Origin: Panopea generosa
Lineage: Eukaryota > Mollusca > Bivalvia > Adapedonta > Hiatellidae
Direction of reading: 5' to 3'
Assembly: GCA_029582155.1 (NCBI GenBank)
Contig: CM055894.1
Coordinates: 35,125,132-35,189,131 of the forward strand
DNA: 64,000 nucleotides
This document shows, in pieces, positions 35,834 to 47,684 of the stretch (within the stretch, counting starts at the first letter, position 1; each line of letters opens with the position of its first letter). Both the position numbers and the translations under genes were made by a program. Below the pieces are notes generated by a model. It did not search any database. It was not told the origin of the DNA and saw nothing but the letters and a program-made list of their open reading frames with translations.

Positions 35834-36450
35834 CATGGAGAGAAACAGCAGTAACTGTAGTACCATGGGCATACACTCCTGTACAGTAGTAACATGGACA
35901 TACAAAATATTAACTGTAGAAGCATAGATAGAAATATTAGTAACGATAGTGTCATGAACAGAAACAGCAGTAACAGTAGTTGCTTTGACAGAACGATACT
36001 ATCATGACCAGGTATAACGGTAGTAACACTGACAGAAGCAAAAGTAACAGCAGTACCATGAACGGAAGCACCCGTAACTGTAGTATCATGAACAGTATCA
36101 GCAGTTAAGGTAGTAACATAGACAGAAACGTTAGTAGCATTAGTTTAATGAACAGGAACGTCAGAACCGGTAGTATCATAGACAGGACCAGTTATAACGG
36201 TAGTAACATAGAAAAAAAACAGTAACAGTAGTATCATGGATAGACTTATCACTAGCGTTAGTATCATGGACAGGACCAGTAGTAACGATAGTATCATTGA
36301 CAGAAACATCAGTAACGGTACTGTCATGGACAGGACCAGTAGTAACGGTAGTAACATAGACAGCAGTAACAATATAATCATGTACAGAAACAGCAGTAAC
36401 GGTAGTATCATGGACAGACACAGCAGTAATGGTAGTAGCAACAGCATTAC
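35834..36450. repeat. 30-bp minisatellite array A2
   Basis: About 20 copies of the same unit as 31370-33765 (GACAGAAACAGCAGTAACGG). It is the continuation of that array beyond the inserted transposon. A 142-codon minus-strand frame here is a by-product. Confidence 0.93.
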
Positions 36451-36769
36451 TTAATGGCATCATCATCAACAGACACTTTAATAACGATATTATCAACAAT
36501 GTAGCATATACCATTAACAGAAGCATCATTATTAAAGCAACAGTATCAGATATAATCAAAATTAGTAACAGAAGCATCATATTAAATGACTTGTAATCTC
36601 CCAAAAATATGAAATATTAAAAAAAAACATATCATTCACACATTTAGCCTTTATTACTGTAGAACTATTATTATAAATTGTGGCTGTATTTGGCCATTGA
36701 ATGTAAAATCAGCATCTCTTACAATACATATATGGCGATGCATAACTGTAATTGCTAACGTTATTGTTT

Positions 36770-37000
36770 GGTCACGTCGTCGGTAGCGCCTCTGACTTAC
36801 TATCCAAGAGCCGTGAGCTTAAATTCTCGTTCGGCCAAGTCTCCTGACGATTGATATACGAAATTGTGTCTTATTGTCATTTGTCTCTTCCCGTTGATTA
36901 AAGTGGGAACATTACTAAGCGATGTGCTCTAATACTGGTTAACCTTCTTGGATCCCAGGAAAGGGTGAATAGGTTACTGATCGTTTGTAAGCCTTCGTTG
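36770..37000 (+). mobile_element. tRNA-headed SINE-like element, left paralogue
   Basis: TTTGGTCACGTCGTCGGTAG then CGCCTCTGACTTAC resembles a tRNA box A and anticodon arm. CGTTCGGCC stands where box B is expected, followed by TCTCTTCCCGTTG and AAGTGGGAACATTAC. The equivalent at 55517-55730 shares these words and sits at the same place relative to the minisatellite, so it was present before the segmental duplication. Confidence 0.55.
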
Positions 37001-37574
37001 GCATAAACGTGACGCTTAGTATTCAAACACACGTTTTATATATAAACGATTTATATTACAAACGACGTAAAACTTCCAACAGCAGCATATCATAGTTAAA
37101 GCAGAATATATACTACACATTTAATAGAAAGATATTCACAACAAAACAGGTATAACCGACAGTTATATACCGTCTATAGTTTGACATTACGATATCACGC
37201 TAGTGTGGTTATCTCTTGAGTGTGTATAATATACCCGGTGATTAATGATATCGAGTGTTACATATTTGTTAAGCTGTAGCAATTACATTTCTTGTTCTGT
37301 GCGTTGAAACGTATAATAATATAAACAGCAAAATATGCACGTCATAATAAGAGTCGTCTGATACTAAGAAAGACGAAAATTCAGTTGTCTGCATTTGTCA
37401 AGTGTATATAATAGCGATGCACCGGTACCTGTGCTTTTGACCTTGAACGTACACCATAGTAAACAGTGTAACATGCACGTCTTAGTCAGACAAATATTCA
37501 GTTCAAGGATACTTGAATATGTGAAATTACATACGGCTGCTCTACTATTTATAGTCAGCGTTGTCGTCTGCACT

Positions 37575-37813
37575 TTCAGGTGTTAGAACATATTATTGTA
37601 TTGGCCATTAATATAACAAGTTATATATAATGTACCCTTGTATATGCGTTTTATATGGAACACTATATGGGCCCTGCATATAACTTAATTTACTATTTGT
37701 TCTAACTGAATTGTTAAAGCCTACTATTTTCTACAATGTTTCAGATTTTGACTAGTAGATGTCACCAGTAGACACGCAGATTAATGGGTATTTCAAGGTA
37801 GGCAACTTAAAGT
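37575..37813. repeat. Local direct duplication, empty-site copy
   Basis: From AGGTGTTAGAACATATTATT through GTTATATATAATGTACCC, TGTTAAAGCCTACTATTT and TCACCAGTAGACACGCAGAT to GTAGGCAACTTAAAG. The partner copy is 38589-39176, about 1 kb to the right, and contains the inverted-repeat element at 38690-39033. Confidence 0.88.
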
Positions 37814-38319
37814 GCTATTTCGAACACTATAAGAAATGTTCTGTCACAACACACAGGAATATATATCCGAGATCGATACATCAAATTAAAGGCGACAGCA
37901 TATGTGTTTAGACCACTCAATTTACCTGACCTCCAAGAGCAAAAACAAAACAAAAGAAAATCTTACCTACCCAACTAACAAACCCATCCACCCAAATATG
38001 ATATGTGATATGTGCATAAATGTTATTTTAATGAAAATTAGGTAGTTGTAATAACGGTTGTATATTCCGAAACCGAAATCAGAAGCCAATTCGAAATGTA
38101 TCAACAAATATAACATTTATTGTAGGTCGGAAAAGCTTCGGAAGAGTCAAAATGCCAATATAACCGCGATTTATCAATAAATCTCGAAATATGCCAGTAT
38201 TTACTTTAATGTAATTTAAACTTATTTAACAGCATTTCCCGCTTCCAATCTCTGTAGTTGCTAAACAATCGCCCAGTATTGAACTGACATCAATATTAAG
38301 TTAGATCACCTTCTTGCAT

Positions 38320-38600
38320 AAGTACCAATTGGTTTGACATTTTCCAACACTATTATCGTCAACCTGAAGATTTTGAAGTCACTTTCTACAACTTTGTTAC
38401 AATAAGAGTCGTCACGGTCCCGTTTAAGGTTACATCAACACCATTAAATGTAGTAATCATTGGTGCATAGTCATGTAATACAGTTCGACTTATGTTGCTT
38501 TTTGTTGCATTGTATTTTTTTGGAATCAATTATAGCGAAAGCATTTTGGTGTATAGCTTGATTACTGTAATATGGTATACGTTTTTGTCAGGTGTAAGAA
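38320..38600. repeat. Diverged duplicate of 42700-42965
   Basis: Shared words include CACTTTCTACAACTTTGTTA (CACTTTCTACTACCTTTGTT in the other copy), GGTCCCGTTTAAGGTTACAT, CAACACCAT, TCATGTAATACAGTTCG and TTGATTACTGTA. On the minus strand both copies spell GVDVTLNGT followed after a gap by VTK, but similarity extends equally into sequence without an open frame, so coding is not supported. Confidence 0.88.
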
Positions 38601-39176
38601 CGTATTATTTCTTTGGACAATGATATAACATGTTATATATAATGTACTCTTGTATAGTTGTTTTAAAAGGAACACTATAGTAAACCAGCCAGGGGCGTAG
38701 CTTGGTTAAAAACGATGGGTAGGCACAGTGGGCTGGGCTCCGATTTGTTTTTCAGCTAGGCTGTCGTAGGTGCGTTTAGGTGTGTTTTAAGGGCCTGGTA
38801 TCATTAATATTAACCTTAAATGCACTGTTTTATAAAAAAATAAATTGATAAAATGACGTGAAATATCTCGATCATATAATTATGCAATGCTTTTTATTGC
38901 GATTTTATAGATTACACCTCTACTCTCCTAGGGGTCTGATTTTTATTACATTTTTGGCGCTTTTTATTTTTTCGATTTCTTAGAAAAGGGTGAAGGCACA
39001 TGTCTACAGTGCCTATAGGAAGCTACGCCATTGCCAGCATATAACTTTTTATTTACTATTTGTTCAACTACATTGTTAAAGCATACCACTTTCTACAATG
39101 TTTCATATTTTTTACTATCAGATGTCACCAGTAGACACGCAGATTTATGTGTAAGGTAGGCAACTTAAAGCGGATT
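38589..39176. repeat. Local direct duplication, filled-site copy
   Basis: Same sequence as 37575-37813, interrupted by the 344-bp element at 38690-39033 plus one copy of its 5-bp target. Confidence 0.88.
38690..39033. mobile_element. 344-bp inverted-repeat (MITE-like) element
   Basis: Left end CAGGGGCGTAGCTTGG; the right end read on the minus strand is CAATGGCGTAGCTTCC. CCAGC flanks both sides (38685-38689 and 39034-39038). The empty paralogous site at about 37665-37675 reads GGGCCCTGCATATAAC, against CCAGCATATAAC after the element. The GGCGTAGC terminal wording is hAT-like, but only a 5-bp target copy is visible instead of 8, so the superfamily is left open. No coding capacity. Confidence 0.75.
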
Positions 39177-39179
39177 TAA

Positions 39180-39860
39180 GTGTTGTTTGTTGGAATTAAT
39201 ACACGTTCTAAATCACGTTATGTTATTAAAGTATACCTCGTTGATATTTCTAAATATTTCATTGAGTACACAAATAACTGTACTATATTATTTCTTAAAC
39301 AACAAGTGCAAACATATATATAAGCAGTTTGTATTCCATACAGACCCTCCGTGTTTTATGGCTTGGTTGTGTCGTGGGCGTAATTTTTCTATTAATGTTT
39401 ATATACGTAAAGATGTGCGTCAAACTTCATGTCAATTTAACTGTCTGTGAGTTTTGAGTGGATGTGGAGGCCTACTTAATCCGCTAACGGTGCTCATATT
39501 GATTCTTGAATATTTTATATTGATATATATAAACTGTTAAGCTTCAGTAGACACCAAAATAGATAACTAATTTCATAATCTCTTACATAATTAGATCAGT
39601 ATTATGCCTATATTTGATTTGTTTATATTTAGTAATATACTTTACGACGGTTACAAGTGTGCAATTATTTCACGTTTTAAATATTTCCTTTGTGTGATAA
39701 ATTTAAATCGTATAAAGATATCTTATTTAGTGTATAAGATTGAAATACCATTGTCACTCTCATGAAAACAACACAACACGTATGAAAGGAAGACAATTTC
39801 TCGCTGTTTAAGTATGACAGTGTTCGCGTAGCTGACAACATACCTATGTGTATTATAAAT
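39180..39860. repeat. Diverged duplicate of 44600-45285
   Basis: Shared words in order: GTATACCTC, TTTCATTGAGTACA (TTTTATTGGGTACA), GTGCAAACATAT, GGTGCTC, GAGCTTCAGTAGACA (AAGCTTCAGTAGACA here), GATTTGTTTATATTTAGTAA then TATACTTTA, TTTTAAATATTT, TTTGTGTGA, and GACAACATACCTATGTGTAT. No coding frame is kept. Relatives of its beginning lie at 57305-57410. Confidence 0.88.
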
Positions 39861-41030
39861 GGGAAACATAAATGCACATAGAGTAATATAGAACTGGCCA
39901 ACCGTAGACACAAAATAAGTTATCTTTGGTCTGTATTGCGAGAAACAATGAGTCGATATTGAAACTAAAGATTTCCATTTCATTGTAAAGTTAATAACGC
40001 TTTAATTAATTATAAATACGTGTCTTATATTGTCAACACGCTATTGTTACCATACATGCCATAGAGTTTAAGTAGTTTGGTCATTTGAGTAGCTAGTCAT
40101 TTGATAGAAACCACCACTTAGATGTATACAGATATCCTTTCTACTATTGTGTATGTTAGAAAACAGAATATTACGTTGGAAATATGATCCTGTCAAATAT
40201 TATAAGTCCACATAAATTCGCTATGAAATAAGTGTAGGTTGATTTAATTCATGCTTACTGAAAAGCTGTCAGTGTTCTACTCGGATGCACCAAGCCTTAG
40301 TAGCTTAATGTTCTGAATTTCCTTTTATTATTAGCAATTACAAATCACTAGCTTGCGATAGTGTCCAGGGTTCATGAATAGTTTTAAAATCTTATTGCCT
40401 ATTATCCTTTCATTATATCAATTTTGTTTAGCCCGATTATATCACTGCTGATTTATATTATCAATCACGTTTATTTGATCTACTTTTTTTCCCTTGACCA
40501 TTGATTTTAAGATTTATATAATAGTATGTTCTGCTGGCGTCCTCCTCTCATCTGCCTTTCTGTATTTATATTTAATTTCAAGTTTATGGTGATATTTTGA
40601 AGTACATATTTATGATCCAGGTGCAGATTTGATATGTTTGAGTCTAGTTATTTATACAACACAGTGTCCGGTTTCTTACATATTTTATGGTATTTTATGA
40701 CTTGTGTATATATTCAACTTGCAGATCGGTTATGCTGGCGTTTCAAAAACAGTAATGTTAAATTCTTGGTTGACCGTGACTTATTTGACGATTTTATTGT
40801 AATACACAATGCAACAGATTTAAAATACCGGTTTTCACCTCAACAAAAAATCATACGGTTTGCCATTGGGTCTATTTGTAACAAATGCTAAACTACTGAT
40901 ATTCCTGCTCACATCTTAACATTGTAAACTGAAAGATGTGGTTTGGATTTATAGCTGTGCGAACGACATAGCTGTACAGATCCGTGTATCCGCATTTAAT
41001 GATTAACAGTGGGTTTATCTAAAATGTTAT

Positions 41031-42576
41031 TAGAAAACATGGCCGTACGTGTAATGTGAATTAAAGTGGAATGCATTAATGTTTCGATGTTTCTTTAAAA
41101 GTCCAAGTTCTTATTAGATTACGCGTCATTGATTTTAACGTTATTGTGATAATGGAGTAGAAAAATATTTTTATATTTCTATAACTGTTTTAACATTTAT
41201 TCCTGCATCCACCATTCCATTCAAGCATGTGCCTTATCTGTATAACATACATAGACACACCACCGACGAAACGTTATAAATATAGAACACTTAACTTTAT
41301 TTTTGTATATGTATATATTAAGATAAACCTTTATACGGATAAAATGTAACTATAATTGACGGTAGGTCATTAAATATCACCTCACTGTTTTTTAAGTTAT
41401 GAATTGACGCTCATTTACATATAAATAACATCAAACAAATTCAAACGCTGGTTTAAAATGTTTTAAACTATTCAATTGCTATTGAATAGATAGTGTTGTA
41501 TAACTATTTACTGTGTGTATATTTACACTTTAAGCCACAGGAGTCAATTACACCAACTAAAACTATTATGCAAGGTTTTCCACTCTTAAGATTAAGATAT
41601 ATTATGATCCTTGTATTATGATTTATCAACAGAAGAATGAATATGGGTACGTACACGTGTTGAGTTAAAAATATATAACCAGTTTTAAACCAGTCGAGAT
41701 AAGTTTAAAAGAGGTGTGGAGCAGTGAATGTGATTTTGTGTTTTTCTCCGAAAGAAGTTAGAAATATATATCGTAGTGTCAACAATGGTTTAATTTAAAT
41801 ATTAACTGTTATACTAATATCATGGTAGAAATTAAATACACATAAACAGACACACCAGCGGTTGAGAAAAACGTCCAACATCTATGACAAAGTGTTTTTT
41901 AGTTACACTAAGTGTTATTTTAACCGCAATCCTTAGTGTAAAAAAATTCTATCTGGACCAGCCAATATCGCGTGCAACATTATTTACCAATGACCCGGGC
42001 CAAAGTATATCAATTGCTTGAGTTCTTTCAGTTTCAGAAAGACATCTCTTCTTTTAACAAATTGAAGTTGTTTTACTAGTCCTAAGCAATACATGAATAC
42101 TTGTAAATCGGATGTTTCGCACGTGCAAAGTAAGGAAAACGTTTATTATGCGCATAAACACTACTGAAATGTTGAGATAATCCAGATAGCCATGTTTTAC
42201 ACGTTTCCGAACATGTATGTTAAGAAAAGAAATAATCAAACATATCAAGTGTAAAGTTTTTATTTTGGGTCAGTGTATATCATGTATTACATGTATGTTA
42301 CATAAAAGGTTGGACATGTTCTTTATTTTATTTCTTACACATACAAGGCATTAATGGCTATAAAAGTTGTTTTAAATACAATACAAATACAAACAGCACA
42401 CTAGGGCGAAACGTTTGAACATACAGTACATAGCCAGGCCTGTATAAACCATTCACAATAATTAAACTGATATAATATTACTGAGAAATTGTACATGGTG
42501 TTTAAGCCTTTGTATTCCATATATATACACACATATATTCAAAACTGAATACCTTATTCATACAGTTACATATCAC

Positions 42577-42579
<3 letters not shown>
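41031..42579. other. AT-rich DNA, no gene seen
   Basis: Nothing could be supported. An 85-codon plus-strand frame just before it (40634-40891) has an acceptor-like TTGCAG inside but no recognisable domain. Confidence 0.5.

Positions 42580-42628
<49 letters not shown>
42580..42628. repeat. (CA)n microsatellite
   Basis: About 24 uninterrupted CA units. Confidence 0.97.
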
Positions 42629-42630
<2 letters not shown>

Positions 42631-42699
42631 TTGGTATTATCTGATATAGTAGTATATATTTATAAGTGTTCGTATATACAAATCAAGGCAGATTAATAT

Positions 42700-42965
42700 C
42701 AATCCGCTATATCAATAAATGTGACCTTCTGGCATATGTACCAACTGGTGTTTTTATAACATTTTCCAATATCACTGGTTTTTATCGCCAACGTGAACTC
42801 ACTTTCTACTACCTTTGTTACAATTATATTCGCCATGGTCCCGTTTAAGGTTACATCAACACCATAGAATATAGATGTCACTAGTGCATACTTATGTAAT
42901 ACAGTTCGTCTTGTTTCGCTTTGTATTTTTCTGGAATTTGGTATACAGCTGGATTACTGTAGAAT
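42700..42965. repeat. Third-copy segment, duplicate of 38320-38600
   Basis: See the partner entry. A 60-codon minus-strand frame is open only in this copy. Confidence 0.88.
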
Positions 42966-43899
42966 GATATACTTATTTATATATGGAAATGTATGAACAA
43001 AGTCTCTCAATAAGATTTGTGAACTGATCAATGTACGAATACAATAGAGTTGTAGTTTAATTTTAATCTCTGGTCAAGTCTAAATACAAATATACAACAT
43101 GGACGCTAGCTTGTTTTTGCAACAACGTTCAATAAAGTAAATGCTTTATAACAAGATATTTATGATGAGGAATACAGTACAATTTTGGTCGAATATGAGA
43201 ATTTAAAATTTGGTTTTCAAAAACTACAAGTCGCGTGTTTCACCATCGCACATCATTAACACAAAAAGCAGGATTTTCTCTATATATATTTATTTCTTAC
43301 ATTGTTACAACAGTCATTTAATTTTAATGAATTCCTTTAACACATATGCAGCTTCTAAAATATAGTTCAAAATATGTCCTCATTTTTGTATCTGTTCCTA
43401 TTTAAATATCAACCATTCTCTCAATCAAACCATGCAACTAAATTTGCATTTCTACAACACCCAACCATCTAAAACCCATTTTAACAGCTGGTCACCCCAA
43501 AGTTAACTGCCTCAAATTACTACATGACTTTACACCTGGCCTCCTTCCAGTCGGCTGAGTAACTCTTTAAAAGCTCGTAGCTTGCACCCTACTAACTATC
43601 GTGACAGCTGCTCAATCTCCCATATTTTGATGCATATATGTCCTGCCTTTTTACAATTATATCCCCCAAAAATGCATATAAGTCACTTATCAGAAAGTTT
43701 ACACTAAACGTTTAATAATGCAATACGTAAAGGTGATATATTTAGTGTCATTTTCTCATATCAATTAGGTAACAATAAAAAACAAGAGGATCATGATCTT
43801 ATGAAATCGTATATGCTGATAAAACGATGTCTTTGGAACATTGGTTCATTTATTTTATGGAATTATTACCGACACTACGCTTCTTCTTTCTAAAAATGC

Positions 43900-45720
43900 G
43901 TGTGGAATGTGTAGCTTTAAAATATGTTCAGATATTTTGAACAAACGCAGTACTTCCCATAAAATGACACGTGACGTCTTATCGCACATGTTCAATAATA
44001 CGGACACTTTCAAGACATACAAACTAAAAACTGTGTGAAAATTCGTTTGGATTTTTAACATTTAATAGTCAAAATAAGGTTAGCTATTTTGTTGTCATAG
44101 CTTTAAACATATTCTTTCTATAATTTTAATATATGCCCTCGTTAATATGTGTACTTAAAATGTGTTTAGCAATAATCTACTGCGATCACGCATGTGTTCT
44201 TTTACATATTATCATAAAGCCTAGTGTGTAATGCGCGATTGTTTTTGTATGAAAATTATATAAAAGTTTGTTGTGAAAAAAAATATTTGACTTGAATGTT
44301 TCTCCTAATTTTAGACTCGTTGTGCTATGTAGCATTGTCAGTTAATCCATGTGTTGTAACAATTCTGAAACATTTACGTTTAATATTACTTTGGTTTATT
44401 GAGATGCCTCTCAAACTAACACTGTATTGATCGATGTCATCAAAAATTGTCCGTTTGAATTATGGAGTAATTGTGTTTGTTTTATTCACAATGTGGGTGT
44501 ATGGTAAGATAGTTTAAACAACTAGATAGATCAAATCAGAATAATATTGATAAAAATATAAGTTGACTATTTCCAACATGATAAAGATATTATTAACGGA
44601 CTGAGCAGGTGCGTGTTAGACTTAAACCACAGTTTATATAATTTAATTTAGGAACGTATACCTCAATTATGATATTAAAGTTTTATTGGGTACATAAACG
44701 ACTATGCTATTGTCTCATTTCGTCTTAAATTACAATGGGTGCAAACATATGTGTTAGTGTAGTTGTAGTTAAAATAGTAGTATTAGCTGTAGTAACAATG
44801 TTATTAGCAGAGGTAGTAATAGTGCCGTGTTTTGAATGCACGTGGATGCCTCCACTAATGGTGCTCGCAATTGGTTTTATTGCTTATTTGTAGTATCCTC
44901 ATCGTGCTCTACATGTTTTTTAATAGTGACATTTGCCAATTGTTGAGCTTCAGTAGACATAATCGTTTGCTATCTTAATATGGGGAAAACTGACACCGTA
45001 CATCATATTGTTCCAATACATGTTTAGATTAGTATCATTATGCCAATCTTTGATTTGTTTATATTTAGTAATATACTTTATGACAGATATAGGTGGGAAA
45101 CTAGTTCTCGTTTTAAATATTTACTTTGTGTGAACGAGTTAAATCGTATCAAGATACACTATTTAACGTAGATGAGAGTGAAGTACTAATGACAGTCTCG
45201 ACACAAGTAATAAGATTATGAGAAACACTTCCTCGTTGTAATATTGTGACATTGTAGCCGACAATATACCTATGTGTATCGATGTTTTGTACAAAATAAT
45301 TCAATGCCCTGAGACATGTGATACTGAAACAAGATCGTCTTCTTAATCCATTTTTTTATTGTATAGGCGTTTATTCTTGGTGTGAATATTACATCGTTAT
45401 GTAGAGAATTCCAGCTTTCAACACGTTTTACATCTAAATAAACGTTTCTTTAGGTCAGTTTTTAGTGTGTTTTTAACATTTATACACTTTTCCCAGTGAA
45501 TGTGACCCGGTTTAACAATTCATCTTTTGATGTTTTGTCAAATCTGTGCAATATTTGCAAAACCTGTATTATATCACGTCTTATCTTTTTGTGTTCTAGA
45601 GAATGACTGCCACGGTACCTAAGAAAATCAATGTATGTTAAGTTATTTATGTCAGATAGAGGTTTGGTAGCAAAGTTATATTAGGTTATATTTCATATTG
45701 TATTATGATATTACCCTTAA
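43900..45720. repeat. Third-copy segment matching 39.2-39.9 kb and 56.4-58.3 kb
   Basis: AATGACACGTGAC and GTGAAAATTCGTTTGGA then TTTTTAACA (43962, 44035) match 56515 and 56571. TGTCAGTTAATC (44337) matches 58204. TCAGAATAATATTGATAA (44537) matches 56927. GCGTGTTAGACTTAA (44611) matches 57321. TAAATAAACGTTTC (45436) matches 57718. GTGAATGTGACCCGGTTTAA (45496) matches the wording at 57780-57797. It includes the partner of 39180-39860. Confidence 0.82.
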
Positions 45721-47437
45721 ATCTGCGTCTTCAGTAATATGAACTACTTGCTCTCTGATTCGAGTTTAATTTGTTCTTCTGTACTAATATGAGTCTGTAC
45801 TAATATGAGTATTATACATTACCGTGCGTTTCAGGTACATGGTACTCTTTATGTCAGTTTATTATATTGTAAGCTTTGGTGTCGTTAGCGAACTGTTTAA
45901 TCAACATCTGGATGGTCATTGATACATGCAAGAAATATGAAAATCGTTTGGCATTGTATACTATACTAAGGAACGCCACTATAGACGTTTACTTTTTTTT
46001 ATATTTCTATTTGTTGATAATCACTGTTTGGTATAACACAAAGGTGTCCAAAAGCGTCATTACATCAATAACAACATCTCTAAAACAATCCGGAGATATA
46101 TTGCTCCGTTGTTCTATGTCCACTTTAAATAAGTCATATTAACAATGTGGTTCTCAGGAACAACTTTAGTTCTTTGCATTTGAAGAGTGTACTCGTTATG
46201 CTAAAGAAAACTATTTTCGGTTTTTACGCCCGCCAAGCATTCGATCGCATGTTGCGTAATATTATGCTCTTTAAATTTCCTGAAATGGTCATAGATGATT
46301 TTTCTATTGTATTTAAAGTACGTCAATGTAAAAGACAATGTGGTAAAGGTTCACCCATTCTGATTAAGGAATTTAGGAACTGAAAGTCATGTGCTGTATC
46401 TTTAACATGAGTGTTTGTTCTCCGGCAGTCGCAGATATGGTGTTTGTCACTTTAACAAAACCAAAAACCAATTGGAGCAAATGTTCGATACGTGTCATAA
46501 CTATGCTATGCAGTGGCCATTTGAGTATAATAACTGATGTTATAGTTTTTAAAGAAATCATACATGTTTACAAAATAACGGTACAAGGCAATTGAAACTT
46601 ACTATTTACACAAAGTCATATCTAGAAACTGGGTAGAGAACGATCAGATATAACAAACGAGTGAATATTTTAATATACAATGAAAATGCTAACGTCTGCT
46701 CCCTGCAAGATTGTAATTGTGTGATTGCATTGAATGTCGTTTCAATAAAGAACATTCATGTAGTGTTATAACTCTGCATTTAATCATTTAATCATTAATT
46801 TTGATATAAGTAGTGTAATATACAGCAAAAATGGGCACATTTGTTCCCTGAAAATATATAAGTTACTAGTTTTCTTGTTTGCGTTTGTTTTGTTTCAACA
46901 AGCACTGCAGCTGGGCAGGCTTATCTGGTCTGTAGATATGTGTTTGGTTGTTCACAAATAAATGTTTGTTTTAAGGTTGTATTTTTTTGTGGATATTTAT
47001 TTTTATTCTATATGGTGATATATATAGACGATTATATGAGTAGTTTATAGTTCCACCGCTCTGCCCGTTACCTGTCAAACCCCATGATAATATTGCACTG
47101 AATCTTTTTAGTCTGCAAGTATTTGGTAAAGCATATTGTTAAACAAAAAACACCTACAGGAATACAGTGGTAGTGAGATAATTAGATCATCTGACAACCC
47201 TGCATATTTTTCTGTGTGATAACGCACATTGTCAAATGATATCTATGTCTAACCGATTGTGATTGTACGTCACGTGTTTCAATGTAAAGGAGCACCTGTT
47301 TTGTCCATGCGAATTTTGATATCGAAGGAAATCATTTGCATAACATTTTATGTAAACTTTTACATGGTTAAAATGGATGTAAATATGAATATTCTAAGCA
47401 CATTTACCGATTTTATGAAATTCGGAACTTCATATAC
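45721..47437. other. AT-rich DNA, no gene seen
   Basis: Plus-strand frames of 60-90 codons (45876, 46147, 46389) have no domain, no convincing splice context and no conservation in the duplicates. Confidence 0.45.
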
Positions 47438-47684
47438 CTAACGAACCAGTATACGGTTGAAGATCAATGCGTATACCAAACGTATCAGTCTGCAACATAA
47501 GAACACAGCATATACCTAATGGATCAGTCAACAACTAAAGATCAGTGCGTATACCTAACGTACTAGTCTACAACTTAAGACCAAGTCATAGGTCTAATGG
47601 ATCAGTCTACATATATATACCAATGCGTATATCTAATTGATCTGTTTACACCTTAGATATATACCTAATGGGACGGTCAAACAC
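47438..47684. repeat. 39-bp minisatellite, about six copies
   Basis: ACCTAAYG-type starts at 47475, 47514, 47553, 47592 and 47631, exactly 39 apart, with flanking partial units. Unit like ACCTAATGGATCAGTCTACA then ACTTAAGATCAATGCGTAT. Confidence 0.92.

Larger units (their letters stand above)
30530..41030. repeat. Left copy of a long ancient segmental duplication
   Basis: Matching patches: TATACAACAGATCATA at 30577 and 51920; AATGTTATTTACGAAA at 30633 and 51974; ATCAATTATTGCA with TATGTACA at 30689 and 52635; the 30-bp minisatellite; ACATTTAGCCTTT at 36639 and 55323; CGCCTCTGACT at 36787 and 55542; AGAATATATACTACAC at 37104 and 57481; GTATCCGCATTTAATGATT at 40987 and 60040. Between patches similarity is low, so the duplication is old. 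The left copy also carries inverted-repeat elements at 33769-35830 and 38690-39033. Confidence 0.7.

Noticed and set aside
31254-36604. Frames of 60-165 codons within arrays A1 and A2
   Set aside because: Same minisatellite by-product as in array B.
42699-42881. 60-codon minus-strand frame with GVDVTLNGT as a host exon
   Set aside because: The paralogue at 38.3-38.46 kb has stops, and similarity continues equally outside the frame.
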